A DNA stretch of 20,923 nt from an uncultured Anaerococcus sp. (GCA_943913325.1 CALTXP010000025.1:1-20923); one strand, 5' to 3'. Positions 1 through 8,694 are shown, counted from the first letter of the stretch. Notes: generated by a model from the sequence alone, not told the origin. Made by a program: numbers and translations.

Positions 1-520
1 CAAAATTGTCTATATATTTTTTTAATTGACGTTTGATAAATTTTATATTTTCATAAGGACTTATAGGATACCCTTCAAAATTATTATCTGAGAATAAGCT
101 ATCATCAAAGTTATCAAAATTTTCTTTACTAAGCAATGATCTGATATTTGACTGACTATAGTTTTCATCAATTATAATCTGTTTTCTGCAAGTACACATT
201 TTAGTTCCAACAAATCCTGTGTCTTTGCAAGCTTCATGAAAATATCTTATTTCCATATAATCCTTATCAAAACCATTTTCTATGAGCAAGTCTTTCTTAT
301 ATTTTCTAAGCTTCTTTAGCCTATTTTCTAAACTTCTACTCTCATTACCTTTGAGGTTTTCTTTTATAATAGTATAACCTAATTCCTTAATATTTTTATC
401 AAGGGATTCCATAGTAGGAATTTTCTCATATACTTCTTTTATCCTATCTTCTTGATCACTTTTATCCTTTTGTCTTCGACGTGCTAAGATTTGGCTAGCT
501 TTTTTATTAGGATTCACCAT
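1..520 (-). CDS. dnaC: DnaC/DnaI-like helicase loader, N-terminal part (cut by window start)
   Basis: This open frame starts at an ATG at 520 and runs off the window start after about 173 residues with no stop, so only the N-terminal part is visible. A strong GGAGG ribosome site lies six bases before the start. The visible part is a charged helical region, then a Cys cluster (CKDTGFVGTKMCTC) of the zinc-ribbon kind found ahead of the AAA+ module in DnaI/DnaC helicase loaders, then an SPYENIK stretch like the one just before the Walker A region. Family role: an ATPase that loads replicative helicase DnaB onto DNA. It overlaps the dnaD-like gene by 14 bases and is last in an operon that also encodes DnaB, which fits. 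The ATPase domain lies outside the window, so P-loop integrity cannot be checked. Confidence 0.8.
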   Translation of the reverse strand, partial: MVNPNKKASQILARRRQKDKSDQEDRIKEVYEKIPTMESLDKNIKELGYTIIKENLKGNESRSLENRLKKLRKYKKDLLIENGFDKDYMEIRYFHEACKDTGFVGTKMCTCRKQIIIDENYSQSNIRSLLSKENFDNFDDSLFSDNNFEGYPISPYENIKFIKRQLKKYIDNF

Positions 521-1247
521 TATCCTCCGCTTCTAGCATTCTTTTAAAGCGTTCCTCTCTAGCTTTTTGAGCGTAGTTTTTGCTATTAGATTTTTGCTTT
601 GTATTTGAAGACTTTCTATATTGACGTGGAGAATTTTGTCTTTTTAATTTTTGTCTTTGTTCATGAATTTTTAAATCATTAAGAGTAAAAGTACCTTGAT
701 CTCTCCATGATTTTAGATAGCCCATTACATATTTAACATCCATATTTCCAGCTTCTTTAGCTTGTCTAAAAGCTTCTGTAACAAGTTCTGGGTCTTGATT
801 ATATTCAGATAGTGTTTCTTGTATACGGGTTATATCTGCTGGAGTTAAGCTTCTATCTATAATTCTTTCGACATTATCAAACATAATAGACTTACGACTT
901 GCCTTATCAAAACTCATTTCATTGGATGACTTTGTATTATCGCCAAAGTAAGATTGACGTAAGGATACTATTTCAATATATTTATTTCCAGAAGTATCTA
1001 TTTTTTGACGGAACATTCCCATATTTATCCAAAACTCTATACATTCATTAAATTTCTCATCTGTAAAAGATAGCTGTTTTTTTATCTTATCTATATCAAC
1101 TTTACCTTCATTGCACATGTCTTTATAAACTAAAAGATATACTTTAAGCGCATCTCCATCAGCCATTTGTACATAGGTATTTAAAAACATATTTTCAAAA
1201 GCAGTAGTTCCTAAATCTAATTTTACATCTTGCATCTTAAAGTTCAT
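507..1247 (-). CDS. dnaD: DnaD-like primosomal / replication initiation protein
   Basis: The 246-residue protein has the two-part DnaD layout. Residues about 5-110 form a helical, winged-helix-like N-terminal region. Residues about 130-200 form the DnaB_2 (DnaD C-terminal) domain, ending in the typical YxxxxLxxWRDQG pattern (YVMGYLKSWRDQGTF). A basic, Asn/Gln-rich tail follows. Family role: a DNA-remodelling primosome protein that works with the DnaI/DnaC loader to bring DnaB to DNA. The gene lies between dnaB and the loader, which supports this. I chose the ATG at 1247. The upstream AAAGGA is about nine bases before it, whereas the in-frame ATG at 1256 sits inside that ribosome site. The gene overlaps the GNAT gene before it by 11 bases and the loader gene after it by 14. 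Confidence 0.85.
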   Translation of the reverse strand: MNFKMQDVKLDLGTTAFENMFLNTYVQMADGDALKVYLLVYKDMCNEGKVDIDKIKKQLSFTDEKFNECIEFWINMGMFRQKIDTSGNKYIEIVSLRQSYFGDNTKSSNEMSFDKASRKSIMFDNVERIIDRSLTPADITRIQETLSEYNQDPELVTEAFRQAKEAGNMDVKYVMGYLKSWRDQGTFTLNDLKIHEQRQKLKRQNSPRQYRKSSNTKQKSNSKNYAQKAREERFKRMLEAEDNGES

Positions 1248-1803
1248 AATAATCATCCTTTGTTAAAGTCATCTTTAGTATTTTTGAATAAACTAAGCCA
1301 TGATCTATTTCGAAAAATCTATCATCACAATCTATAGCTTGGTTTTCGAAAATTTCTTTTTTATATCCATTTTCTTTAAAACCCAATTTTTCATATAACT
1401 TGATTGCTCTATTATTAAATAGATTAACTTCTAATAGTATTTCTTTAAAATTTATCTCATTAAAATAATAATCTAAAAGCTCTCTCATTGCATCGTAACC
1501 ATATCCTTCTGATACGTAGTTAGGGTCAAATACTATGCCAAGTTTTGCTCTTTTTGTAATTGGATTATAATTTTTTAATCCTAAAAATCCTATAAATCTA
1601 TCATCATCTAGCTTTTTTACAGCAAAATATTTTTTTCTTGGTGTTGTTACAGAACTAAACCAAAAGTTGATCTCAAAGTCTGTTAAGTTACCATAATTAT
1701 AGCCAGAAAGTCTTGGATCATCAAAATTACCCCAATCTTTAAGTCCCATTGCTGTATTATGAGTAATCTTTTCAATATATACTCTTCTTTTTTGTCTAGA
1801 CAT
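1237..1803 (-). CDS. GNAT-family N-acetyltransferase (RimJ/RimL-like)
   Basis: The 188-residue protein has the GNAT fold seen in RimJ/RimL-like acyltransferases. It shows a central strand with FIGFLGLKNYNP, a strand GIVFDPNYVSEGYGYDAMREL that corresponds to motif A, where acetyl-CoA pyrophosphate binds (here a less canonical Gly-Tyr-Gly-Tyr turn), and the closing NNRAIKLYEKLGFKENG motif, which is highly typical. The family uses acetyl-CoA to acetylate protein N-termini, lysines or small amines; the substrate cannot be read from sequence. The gene is inserted between dnaB (8-base overlap) and the dnaD-like gene (11-base overlap). AAGGAA lies about six bases before the ATG. It has no obvious role in helicase loading. 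It may simply be co-expressed, or it may modify a replication or ribosomal protein; the latter is speculation. Confidence 0.85.
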   Translation of the reverse strand: MSRQKRRVYIEKITHNTAMGLKDWGNFDDPRLSGYNYGNLTDFEINFWFSSVTTPRKKYFAVKKLDDDRFIGFLGLKNYNPITKRAKLGIVFDPNYVSEGYGYDAMRELLDYYFNEINFKEILLEVNLFNNRAIKLYEKLGFKENGYKKEIFENQAIDCDDRFFEIDHGLVYSKILKMTLTKDDYYEL

Positions 1804-3127
1804 TTTCTTCCTTAAAGCTTAGATCTCTAAATGTAGTACAAGGTTTATTAAAAAATAAATCTAGACTACCAGTAGATCCATTTCTATGTTTAGCTACTAT
1901 TAGCTTAGCAATGTTAGGATTATCCTCTTCATCATAATAATCTTCCCTGTATAAGAGCATAACTACATCGGCATCTTGTTCTATAGCACCTGATTCTCTA
2001 AGATCTGATAGTATTGGTTTATGGTCTGCTCTCTTATCAGCTTCACGGGATAGTTGGGCAAGCGATAATATTGGGCAATTAAGTTCTTTTGATAGGCTCT
2101 TTAGGCCGCGAGATATTGACGCTATCTCATTTTGCCTATTTTCCTGATGGCCATCTGCTTGCATTAATTGTAAATAGTCTATAACTACAAGGTCTAGGCC
2201 CTTTTCAGCTTTTAATCTCTTAAGTTTTGATCTCATTTCTGATAAAGTAATACCAGGTGTTTCATCAACATATAAGTCCTTACTTGCTATCTCACGTGTA
2301 GAATGAAATAATAGCTCCCACTCATCATCCTTGATTCTACCATTCATAACTTGTTCTAGATCGATCATACTAACCATAGATATAAGTCTATAGCTTAATT
2401 GTAAGGTACTCATCTCAAGAGAGAAAAAAGCCACAGACTTATCTTCTTTTGCAGCATTCCAAGCCATAGTAAGCCCAAGTGCAGTCTTACCCATAGCAGG
2501 GCGTGCAGCAAGTAGTATTAATTGAGATGGTTGAAGGCCAGATAGCTTGTTATCTATAGTCTCAAGTCCTGTAGTAACTCCTGTGATATTACCATCATTC
2601 ATTGATAATTCATTGATAACCTGGATAGTCTCCTCTAAGCTATCAGCTACTCTTATAAGACCTTCGTTTAGTTTATCTTGGGATATATCAAATATCTTAC
2701 TTTCTGCCATAGATAAAATGGAGCTAACATCCTCACTTTGCCTGTAACTTACATCCATAATATCTTCGCTTGCCCCTATTAGACTTCTAAGCAATGATTT
2801 TTCTTTTACAGTTTTTGCGTATGTATCGATATTTGGAGTATAAAATGAGGAGAGGGTAATCTCAGTGATAAACTCCTCCCCTCCAACTTCTTGTAATATG
2901 TTTTCATTCCTTAACTGAGATAATAAACTTACTTCGTCAACCTTAATGTCTTTTTCAACCATGGTGACTATTGATTTATATATCCTTTGGGTCCTGGAAT
3001 CATAAAAGTCTACAGGTTTTATTATTTGATTTGCTCTATCGAAAGTTTCATTTTTCTTTAGAATACTCCCGATAATGGCTTTTTCTGCCAAGAAGTCATA
3101 TGGTAGAGGCCTACTAGCCTCTGTCAC
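1796..3127 (-). CDS. dnaB: Replicative DNA helicase DnaB
   Basis: The 443-residue length is normal for DnaB (called DnaC in Bacillus subtilis). The N-terminal DnaB domain begins with the typical P-x-x-AEKAIIGSIL segment. The RecA-like helicase domain carries Walker A ARPAMGKT (residues 208-215), the FFSLEMS segment (about 234-240), Walker B LDLVVIDYLQLM (311-322), DLRESGAIEQDADVV (375-389) and the KHRNGSTG stretch with the arginine-finger candidate at 415. It unwinds DNA ahead of the replication fork as a hexameric ATPase. The start is GTG at 3127, overlapping the TAG stop of rplI by one base, with GAGG about seven bases upstream inside rplI. This points to translational coupling. The rplI-dnaB neighbourhood is conserved in many Firmicutes. 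Confidence 0.97.
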   Translation of the reverse strand: MTEASRPLPYDFLAEKAIIGSILKKNETFDRANQIIKPVDFYDSRTQRIYKSIVTMVEKDIKVDEVSLLSQLRNENILQEVGGEEFITEITLSSFYTPNIDTYAKTVKEKSLLRSLIGASEDIMDVSYRQSEDVSSILSMAESKIFDISQDKLNEGLIRVADSLEETIQVINELSMNDGNITGVTTGLETIDNKLSGLQPSQLILLAARPAMGKTALGLTMAWNAAKEDKSVAFFSLEMSTLQLSYRLISMVSMIDLEQVMNGRIKDDEWELLFHSTREIASKDLYVDETPGITLSEMRSKLKRLKAEKGLDLVVIDYLQLMQADGHQENRQNEIASISRGLKSLSKELNCPILSLAQLSREADKRADHKPILSDLRESGAIEQDADVVMLLYREDYYDEEDNPNIAKLIVAKHRNGSTGSLDLFFNKPCTTFRDLSFKEENV

Positions 3128-3576
3128 TATTCTACCTCAGCTACAACTTCTACTTTAAGTTCTGCATTTATTTCTGGATAAAGTCTAACGTTTAGCTTAA
3201 ACTCACCAGTTCCTTCAATAGCTTCAACGCCTTCAATTCTTTTTCTATCAATTTCAATTCCTTTTTCAGCTAAAGCTTCTGCAAGGTCTTTATTTGTTAC
3301 AGAACCAAATAGTTTTCCATCTTCTCCAACATTTACTTTTTGAGTAATTGTAAGTGCTTCGATTTTTTCTTTTAATTCTTCAGCTTCTTTTCTATTTTGT
3401 GCTTCTTCTTCTTTTAGCTTAGCTTGCATTTCTTCAAGTTCAGCCATATTCTTTTTGTTAGCTTCTACAGCTAATCCTTGTGGATTTAGATAGTTTCTGT
3501 AATATCCTGGTTTTACATCAACTAAATCTCCCTTTACACCTACTCTTACAATATTATCTGTTAGTATTACTTTCAT
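3127..3576 (-). CDS. rplI: 50S ribosomal protein L9
   Basis: The 149 residues match L9 in length and layout. The N-terminal rRNA-binding domain has MKVILTDNIVRVGVKGD and the signature VKPGYYRNYLNPQGLA (residues about 21-36). A long, charged connecting helix (about 41-75) follows, then the C-terminal domain with GKLFGSVTNKDLAEAL (about 87-102). L9 binds 23S rRNA at the base of the L1 stalk and helps maintain reading frame. The ATG at 3576 lies inside the end of gdpP (23-base overlap), preceded by AGAGGAAG, so ribosomes finishing gdpP are well placed to begin rplI. Its stop overlaps the dnaB GTG by one base. Confidence 0.97.
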   Translation of the reverse strand: MKVILTDNIVRVGVKGDLVDVKPGYYRNYLNPQGLAVEANKKNMAELEEMQAKLKEEEAQNRKEAEELKEKIEALTITQKVNVGEDGKLFGSVTNKDLAEALAEKGIEIDRKRIEGVEAIEGTGEFKLNVRLYPEINAELKVEVVAEVE

Positions 3577-5560
3577 CTTCTTCTTCCTCTCTTAAATATT
3601 CAATTATTGCTTTTTTAAGCATTTTTTCGGCATTTTCCATGCTCATATCTAATTGGGTAGCGGCAGCGGTAAGATGCCCTCCTCCCCCGATACGCTCTAG
3701 AATTAATTGTACCGACAAATCACCTAAGCTTCTACCTGAAATGTGGATTTTATTATTAGCTTTTGTTAGTACAAATGAAGCCTTAACCCCCTTTATATTA
3801 AGCAAATCATCAGCAGCCTGACTTGCAATCAGGGTTGATCCATCAATATCTCTGTTAAAGTGCGCTATGGCAATCATATCATTTACTATACTCGAATCTG
3901 CTATAACTTCCGACTTATATTTTATTATTTCAAAGTCATCTTTAAACATTCTCTTTATATACACTGTATCGGCACCCCAGCGCTTTAAAACACTCGCTGC
4001 TTCAAAGGTTCTAACACCTGTTTGGTATACAAAGTTTTTAGTATCAACAGTAATTCCAGCTAAAAGTGATTCTGCTATAGAAGTCCTCGCCTTAAAGTCT
4101 TCATCTAAATAATTTAATATTTCTGTTACAAGCTCAGATGCACTTGAGGCGTAAGGCTCTATATAAGAAATAGTTGCCTTCTTAATATAATCATTTCCAC
4201 GTCTATGATGATCTATTATAAATATCTGATCCGTTTTTTCTATTATACTTGGAGCCTCTGTAGAATGTTTTCTATGATTATCACACACTACAACTAATGA
4301 TGAAGGCTTGATGCGGGCTAAGGCCTGATCTTCTGTTAATATATGTTCTGATAATTCTTCTAGAGAACTTGTAGCACTTGAATACATATTTTCTATTTGA
4401 CGAGGTACTTCATTTAATATAATATAAGCATCTTTTCCTAAAAATTTCACACCTTCATAAACTCCAAGCGATGATCCAAAAGAATCCATGTCAGGATTAT
4501 TATGTCCCATGATATATACATCACTAGATGAATTTATCATTCTCTTTAAAGCGCCGGAAATTACCCTAGATTTTACCTTGCTAGTTTTTTCTGTAGCCTT
4601 TGATTTACCCCCAAAGTATTCATAGTTGTCCTCAAGTTTTACTACTGCTTGATCTCCACCACGTGATAGGGCTATTTCTATGGCAACCTTAGAATCATCA
4701 TATATTTCGTCAGGGTTTGCACCAGAAATTCCAACACCTATAGACAAAGTAGGATTTATTGTATTGCCAAAGTCTATATCACGAACATCATCTAGTATAG
4801 AAAACTTGTTATCATGAATCTTCTTATAATGTTGATATTCCATGACAACCATAAATCTATCATTTTCATATTTTACAACTACACCATTATATCTTTTAAA
4901 ATACTCTGTAATAGTTCTATCAATAGATCCTAAAACTTGTGGTTTATTTAATGAGTCTGTTGAATTTCTCAAATCCTCGTAATTATCTAAAAATATCGTG
5001 AAAAATACTAATCTTTTATCCTTAAATAATTGTTTAATAGACTCATCATATGTATTATCCAAACCATATAAAAATGTTTCAGTTGTTTTTAATCCTTCAT
5101 TAAATACGCTTGTAAAATAAAACTGCATGACTTTACCATCTATAGGGATATTTACTGGTTGAACAAGACTTTTATCAGTAAAATCAATATCCTTAAAATC
5201 ATCAGCAAGATTTCTAATATCTACTCCAACTAAATCTTCTTGTGGAAATAAATTTCTAAAATAACCATTATGCCACTTAATATCTCTTCCATTATTTAAT
5301 ACAGCAATTGGGAATGGCATTTCAAATACTAAATTTTTGGTTATACTATCAAAACTTAAGTCAACCTCATCCACATATCTTTGGATAGCCTTCTCATTAT
5401 AGTCAAGTCGCTTTTGTAAATAAAAGTAAAGTAAACCACACGAAAGAATGGCTATAGCACCAAGAATTTGATTATAATAAAATAATAGTATTGAAGTAAG
5501 AACCGGTAATATCATTACGTAAATTATATACTCATATCTTGATTTCTTATTATCTTTCAT
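3554..5560 (-). CDS. gdpP: GdpP-type cyclic-di-AMP phosphodiesterase
   Basis: The 668-residue membrane protein has the full GdpP layout. Two N-terminal transmembrane helices (residues about 10-48) come first, then a PAS-like sensor (about 65-165), then a degenerate GGDEF domain (about 180-310) in which the signature loop reads YENDRF instead of GGDEF. The DHH domain follows with HNNPDMD (353-359), the D427-N-H segment and DHH (450-452). The DHHA1 domain ends with GGGGH (625-629). The DHH/DHHA1 metal-binding residues look complete, so it should hydrolyse c-di-AMP to pApA and so influence osmolyte transport and cell-wall stress. The degenerate GGDEF is normal for the family. A GGAAGGA ribosome site precedes the ATG, two bases after the yybS-like stop. 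The yybS-gdpP-rplI-dnaB order is well known in Firmicutes. Confidence 0.95.
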   Translation of the reverse strand: MKDNKKSRYEYIIYVMILPVLTSILLFYYNQILGAIAILSCGLLYFYLQKRLDYNEKAIQRYVDEVDLSFDSITKNLVFEMPFPIAVLNNGRDIKWHNGYFRNLFPQEDLVGVDIRNLADDFKDIDFTDKSLVQPVNIPIDGKVMQFYFTSVFNEGLKTTETFLYGLDNTYDESIKQLFKDKRLVFFTIFLDNYEDLRNSTDSLNKPQVLGSIDRTITEYFKRYNGVVVKYENDRFMVVMEYQHYKKIHDNKFSILDDVRDIDFGNTINPTLSIGVGISGANPDEIYDDSKVAIEIALSRGGDQAVVKLEDNYEYFGGKSKATEKTSKVKSRVISGALKRMINSSSDVYIMGHNNPDMDSFGSSLGVYEGVKFLGKDAYIILNEVPRQIENMYSSATSSLEELSEHILTEDQALARIKPSSLVVVCDNHRKHSTEAPSIIEKTDQIFIIDHHRRGNDYIKKATISYIEPYASSASELVTEILNYLDEDFKARTSIAESLLAGITVDTKNFVYQTGVRTFEAASVLKRWGADTVYIKRMFKDDFEIIKYKSEVIADSSIVNDMIAIAHFNRDIDGSTLIASQAADDLLNIKGVKASFVLTKANNKIHISGRSLGDLSVQLILERIGGGGHLTAAATQLDMSMENAEKMLKKAIIEYLREEEEDESNTNR

Positions 5561-5562
5561 AC

Positions 5563-6453
5563 TTATTCCTTCCTTGCTCTAAAATCTACAAAAATATCAG
5601 CTAATCCAAATACAATAAATATCATTGCAAAAAAATAAAAAAATATTATAACAAAAAACCACTGCATTCCATAGGATAAACTGGATTTACGCCTTCTCAT
5701 TATGTAATCATATACTGACAAACCATTTAAAAACAATACGCTTGCAATAATCCACATAATATTTGCTATAACAAAATCTCTCTTAATATCAAAAAGAGTA
5801 GGAACTAGTAACTCTATTAAGGCTATAAATCCTATAATTATAAGAGCTTCTTTTTTACTAATCCTTAGGTTATTTAATTCTAACATATCTTTACCCATAT
5901 TTTTATAAGCCATAAAATTTCTAACAATCTTTAGTGAAATTACAGCATAAATCAAAGACAAAGTAGATAATACAGCTGGATACATAGCAAGAGATAATTC
6001 GTAGGTCCCATTTGCAATAGCATAGTCTGTATTTTGTTCAAAAATTTCTTTTAAATCTTCTGCCATAGACTTTAAGTCAAGACCTTGATTTATCATCTGA
6101 TATCTATAGATAGCTATAAAAATAAGGCTTGATATTAAGAAATTGATAGCAATCTGACCTTTATCACTAATATTTGATTTACTTAATATAATTAAAGTAA
6201 GAGTCAACAGAATAATCGGAACAAATTTCAAAGCGAGCTCTTTAGTATCCATAAATAAATAACTAATTAAAGCTACGGCTATTATTATAGATAAAAACTC
6301 AAACTTATTATAGTTTATATTTACTGCAACAAACATTACCGGTATACTCAAAAGCAATATCAAACTATCGGATGAAACGATTACCAGTACACTTATTAAG
6401 CAAATAGCAAATAATAAGTTGGTAATCTTATTAATATTTTTAGTAATCTTCAT
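5563..6453 (-). CDS. yybS: YybS-like (DUF2232) polytopic membrane protein
   Basis: This 296-residue, strongly hydrophobic protein has about eight predicted membrane segments: a paired helix region near residues 10-50, further segments around 60-130, then about 155-180, 200-220, 230-250 and 265-290. No catalytic motif is visible. Identification rests on size, membrane layout and position directly before gdpP, the usual place of YybS/DUF2232 proteins, whose molecular role is not established. I chose the ATG at 6453 because GAAAGGA lies at proper spacing before it. The in-frame ATG at 6480 would add nine residues, has no ribosome site, and would place the Shine-Dalgarno inside the gene. Residues 115-145 include an acidic, soluble-looking loop. 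It is the first gene of the replication operon. Confidence 0.7.
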   Translation of the reverse strand: MKITKNINKITNLLFAICLISVLVIVSSDSLILLLSIPVMFVAVNINYNKFEFLSIIIAVALISYLFMDTKELALKFVPIILLTLTLIILSKSNISDKGQIAINFLISSLIFIAIYRYQMINQGLDLKSMAEDLKEIFEQNTDYAIANGTYELSLAMYPAVLSTLSLIYAVISLKIVRNFMAYKNMGKDMLELNNLRISKKEALIIIGFIALIELLVPTLFDIKRDFVIANIMWIIASVLFLNGLSVYDYIMRRRKSSLSYGMQWFFVIIFFYFFAMIFIVFGLADIFVDFRARKE

Positions 6454-6823
6454 AAAAATCCTTTCAACTAATTTTAGCATAAAGACCGTTTAATAACAAT
6501 TTCATATAAATAGACCTGTATACCTTACTATAATATTCATATATGTAAATATATGACATAGATCATCTATATATTATATATAAGGAAAGAATAAATTTCA
6601 TTTGCTTTTTTTTGGACTATAGATTTTAATAAACTAAATTGATATTAGTATAAAATAATTACGATACTAATACTTATATAGCAGAAATAGGTTCATTTTT
6701 TAGTAAGAAATATTTTTAAAATTAGATTCGCGATAAGTTATTTAGCATATATAAAATGAAATTTATAGAGCTTATAAAATAATTTATCCATGATAACAAA
6801 CTTACAAAAAATTAATCAAAATT
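6454..6823 (-). other. AT-rich non-coding leader of the yybS-gdpP operon
   Basis: About 370 bases without a credible gene on either strand. Reading the minus strand, TTGTTA (6794-6799) and TATAAG (6771-6776) are 17 bases apart and could be the operon promoter, which would give a leader of about 310 nt. Other TATAAT-like hexamers nearer the gene lack a good -35. A perfect 9-bp inverted repeat (TATTAGTAT at 6643-6651 and ATACTAATA at 6664-6672, 12-base loop) lies inside it. I recognise no known riboswitch here. Confidence 0.5.
6771..6799 (-). promoter_or_regulatory. Candidate promoter of yybS-gdpP-rplI-dnaB operon
   Basis: TTGTTA at 6794-6799 and TATAAG at 6771-6776 on the minus strand are separated by 17 bases. 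It lies just after the terminator of the upstream ABC operon, a sensible place for a new start. In such AT-rich DNA chance matches are common, so this is tentative. Confidence 0.3.
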
Positions 6824-6873
6824 AAAAAAAAGCCAAAAATAGCGTGATTATTTAAAGTCACACTATTTTTAGC
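6824..6873 (-). terminator. Rho-independent terminator of the ABC importer operon
   Basis: On the minus strand a 16-bp stem (arms 6858-6873 and 6832-6847, ten-base loop, two G-U pairs) is followed by eight T residues (complement of 6824-6831). It begins seven bases after the stop codon of the ATPase gene, so it ends the importer transcript and insulates the yybS operon. Confidence 0.9.
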
Positions 6874-6879
6874 ATATCT

Positions 6880-7629
6880 TTATTTTATATCCAAAATATT
6901 TAATAACTGATTTCTGTAATCAGTGAATTCCTTACTAGTTCTATTTCTAGGAAAGTCTAATTCTATAGGCACTATATCTTTGACTCTACCTGGTCTTGGT
7001 TCCATGACTATAACTCTAGTTGACATATAAACAGCTTCATCAACATCATGGGTTACCATAATACCCATATTCTTTTCCTCATTCCATAGTTTTAGGATTT
7101 CATCTTGCATATTCATCCTAGTAAAAGCATCTAAGGCTCCTAGTGGCTCATCAAGAAGCAATACTTCTGGTTTATTTACGAGAGTTCTAATAAGAGAAAC
7201 CCTTTGAGCCATGCCTCCTGAAAGATTTGATGGATAGGAGTCTTTGAAATCATAAAGCCCCACCTTTTTAAGCATGGTGTCTATAGTTTCACTTGGTATA
7301 TCACTTCCATTTTTTAAACTTCCAGAAAATCCAACATTTTGACCTACTGTTAGCCAAGGAAACAGTGTTGATTTTTGAAATACCATACCTCTTACACTAG
7401 ATGGACCTGTTATTTCATTATCATCAAGTTTAATTTCTCCTGTAGTTGGAAATATAAGGCCAGCTATAAGTCTAAGCATAGTGGATTTACCGCATCCAGA
7501 TGGCCCCACTATACTAATAAATTCTCCATCGTGTATTTCAAAATTAATATCTGAAAGAGCATTAGTTATTGTATCACTATCACTTCTAATAAATGATTTT
7601 GATACATTATTAAATTCTAGTTTACTCAT
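6880..7629 (-). CDS. ABC transporter ATPase, NitT/TauT (SsuB-like) family
   Basis: The 249-residue ATP-binding subunit has all core motifs: Walker A GPSGCGKST (42-50), Q-loop Q85 in MVFQKSTLFPW, signature LSGGM (136-140), Walker B LLLDEP (157-162), D-loop GALD, and switch His194 in MVTHDVDEA. The LFPWLTV segment and the DEAVYMSTRVIVMEPRPGRV ending are typical of the SsuB/TauB/NrtD group, which drives import of sulfonates, taurine, nitrate, thiamine precursors and similar small molecules. The substrate is not encoded in the ATPase. The ATG overlaps the stop of the permease gene by four bases (ATGA), so the two are translationally coupled. The gene is last in the operon and is followed by a strong terminator. 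Confidence 0.93.
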   Translation of the reverse strand: MSKLEFNNVSKSFIRSDSDTITNALSDINFEIHDGEFISIVGPSGCGKSTMLRLIAGLIFPTTGEIKLDDNEITGPSSVRGMVFQKSTLFPWLTVGQNVGFSGSLKNGSDIPSETIDTMLKKVGLYDFKDSYPSNLSGGMAQRVSLIRTLVNKPEVLLLDEPLGALDAFTRMNMQDEILKLWNEEKNMGIMVTHDVDEAVYMSTRVIVMEPRPGRVKDIVPIELDFPRNRTSKEFTDYRNQLLNILDIK

Positions 7630-8684
7630 CTAACAGCTCCTTCACTTTTCCATTTTAGCGCATTCTTACTTATTTTCTTTATTATTATATTTACTAATAT
7701 AAATGTTATAGCAAGTAGTATTATTGCTCCATACATTGCAGAATAATCTGCCCATGAACTTTTCCATGTTATATACCAACCAAGTCCACTTTCTACTCCA
7801 AGCATTTCAGCAACTATAAGTGCATTACATGCGGCAGACATACCTGCTATAAGTCCTTGAAATATATTTGGAATTGCTGACTTAATAGCAATTTTCCTTA
7901 CTAGTTCTGAATTCGTAGCACCAAGCGTTTGAGCTGCTTCATAATATGAAGGATTTACATTATGGATACCAGTAATTGTTGCAAGTGTAGTTGAAAACCA
8001 TACTCCAAGTTGAATAATAAATACCGCACCTTGGAATAAGTTAATAGCAATTACCATTACTACTGGTAACCAAGTTGTGGTTGGTATAGGTCCTAATAGT
8101 TTAAGAAATGGATCCACCCAATAATTAACTTTGTCAAAATATCCTGCAAGTATTCCTGTTATGATACCTAAGATAGCACCAATAAAGTATCCAGTAAATA
8201 ATAATTTAAGTGAACTTAAAACTGATTCTGTCAGATAGCTTGAGTCTTCTTTCATAGAATTAAATATAGTGTCTATCCATGGAAAGTATGGCAAAGCAAG
8301 CTTAGCAGTTTTAAGTGTCAGTACATCATATATTATTAGTAGTATAAAGATAAATGTATAAAATGGGGACTTATAGATAAGCCTTTCTCTAACTCTTTCA
8401 TTTTTAAAAGATACTAGTAAGGCTAGTCCATAAATCGCAAGTAAAATCCGCAAAAATCCATTATATAAATTAGTTTTTACAGAACTTGGATTATGATCTG
8501 GTAAATATACATATTCAAATATAGCTATTAACCCTGCTATAATAGGAAGAATTAATTTAAATATATCATGAGCCTTACTTCTTGGTTTAGACTCAAGCTT
8601 TATTAACTCTTCTTTAGTAAGTTTTTTATTAGAATTATTATCTACAAAGCTACTAGGATTTTTAGCGCTTTTACTTTCTTCCAT
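7626..8684 (-). CDS. ABC transporter permease, NitT/TauT (SsuC-like) family, with N-terminal extension
   Basis: The 352-residue membrane subunit has its permease core in about residues 145-345. The EAA coupling loop is clear at 249-268 (EAAQTLGATNSELVRKIAIK), where the ATPase docks, as in SsuC/TauC/ThiX-like permeases. Family members are usually about 250-280 residues. This protein carries an extra soluble, Lys/Ser-rich N-terminus (1-38) and roughly three additional hydrophobic segments (about 40-60, 76-93, 106-124) before the core. It lies between the binding-protein gene (10-base gap) and the ATPase gene (4-base overlap). The extension might anchor the complex or contact the lipoprotein; that is inference. 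Confidence 0.92.
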   Translation of the reverse strand: MEESKSAKNPSSFVDNNSNKKLTKEELIKLESKPRSKAHDIFKLILPIIAGLIAIFEYVYLPDHNPSSVKTNLYNGFLRILLAIYGLALLVSFKNERVRERLIYKSPFYTFIFILLIIYDVLTLKTAKLALPYFPWIDTIFNSMKEDSSYLTESVLSSLKLLFTGYFIGAILGIITGILAGYFDKVNYWVDPFLKLLGPIPTTTWLPVVMVIAINLFQGAVFIIQLGVWFSTTLATITGIHNVNPSYYEAAQTLGATNSELVRKIAIKSAIPNIFQGLIAGMSAACNALIVAEMLGVESGLGWYITWKSSWADYSAMYGAIILLAITFILVNIIIKKISKNALKWKSEGAVR

Positions 8685-8694
8685 CTACTTCTCC

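Noticed and set aside
180..360. Whether the partial gene at the window start is a pseudogene
   Set aside because: The frame stays open to the edge with an intact Cys cluster and strong ribosome site; it is simply cut by the window.
3480..3821. Plus-strand frame opposite gdpP/rplI
   Set aside because: Shadow of the real minus-strand genes; low-complexity Leu/Ser sequence.
4600..5000. Active diguanylate cyclase in GdpP
   Set aside because: The GGDEF loop reads YENDRF; degenerate GGDEF domains are normal for GdpP and not thought to make c-di-GMP.
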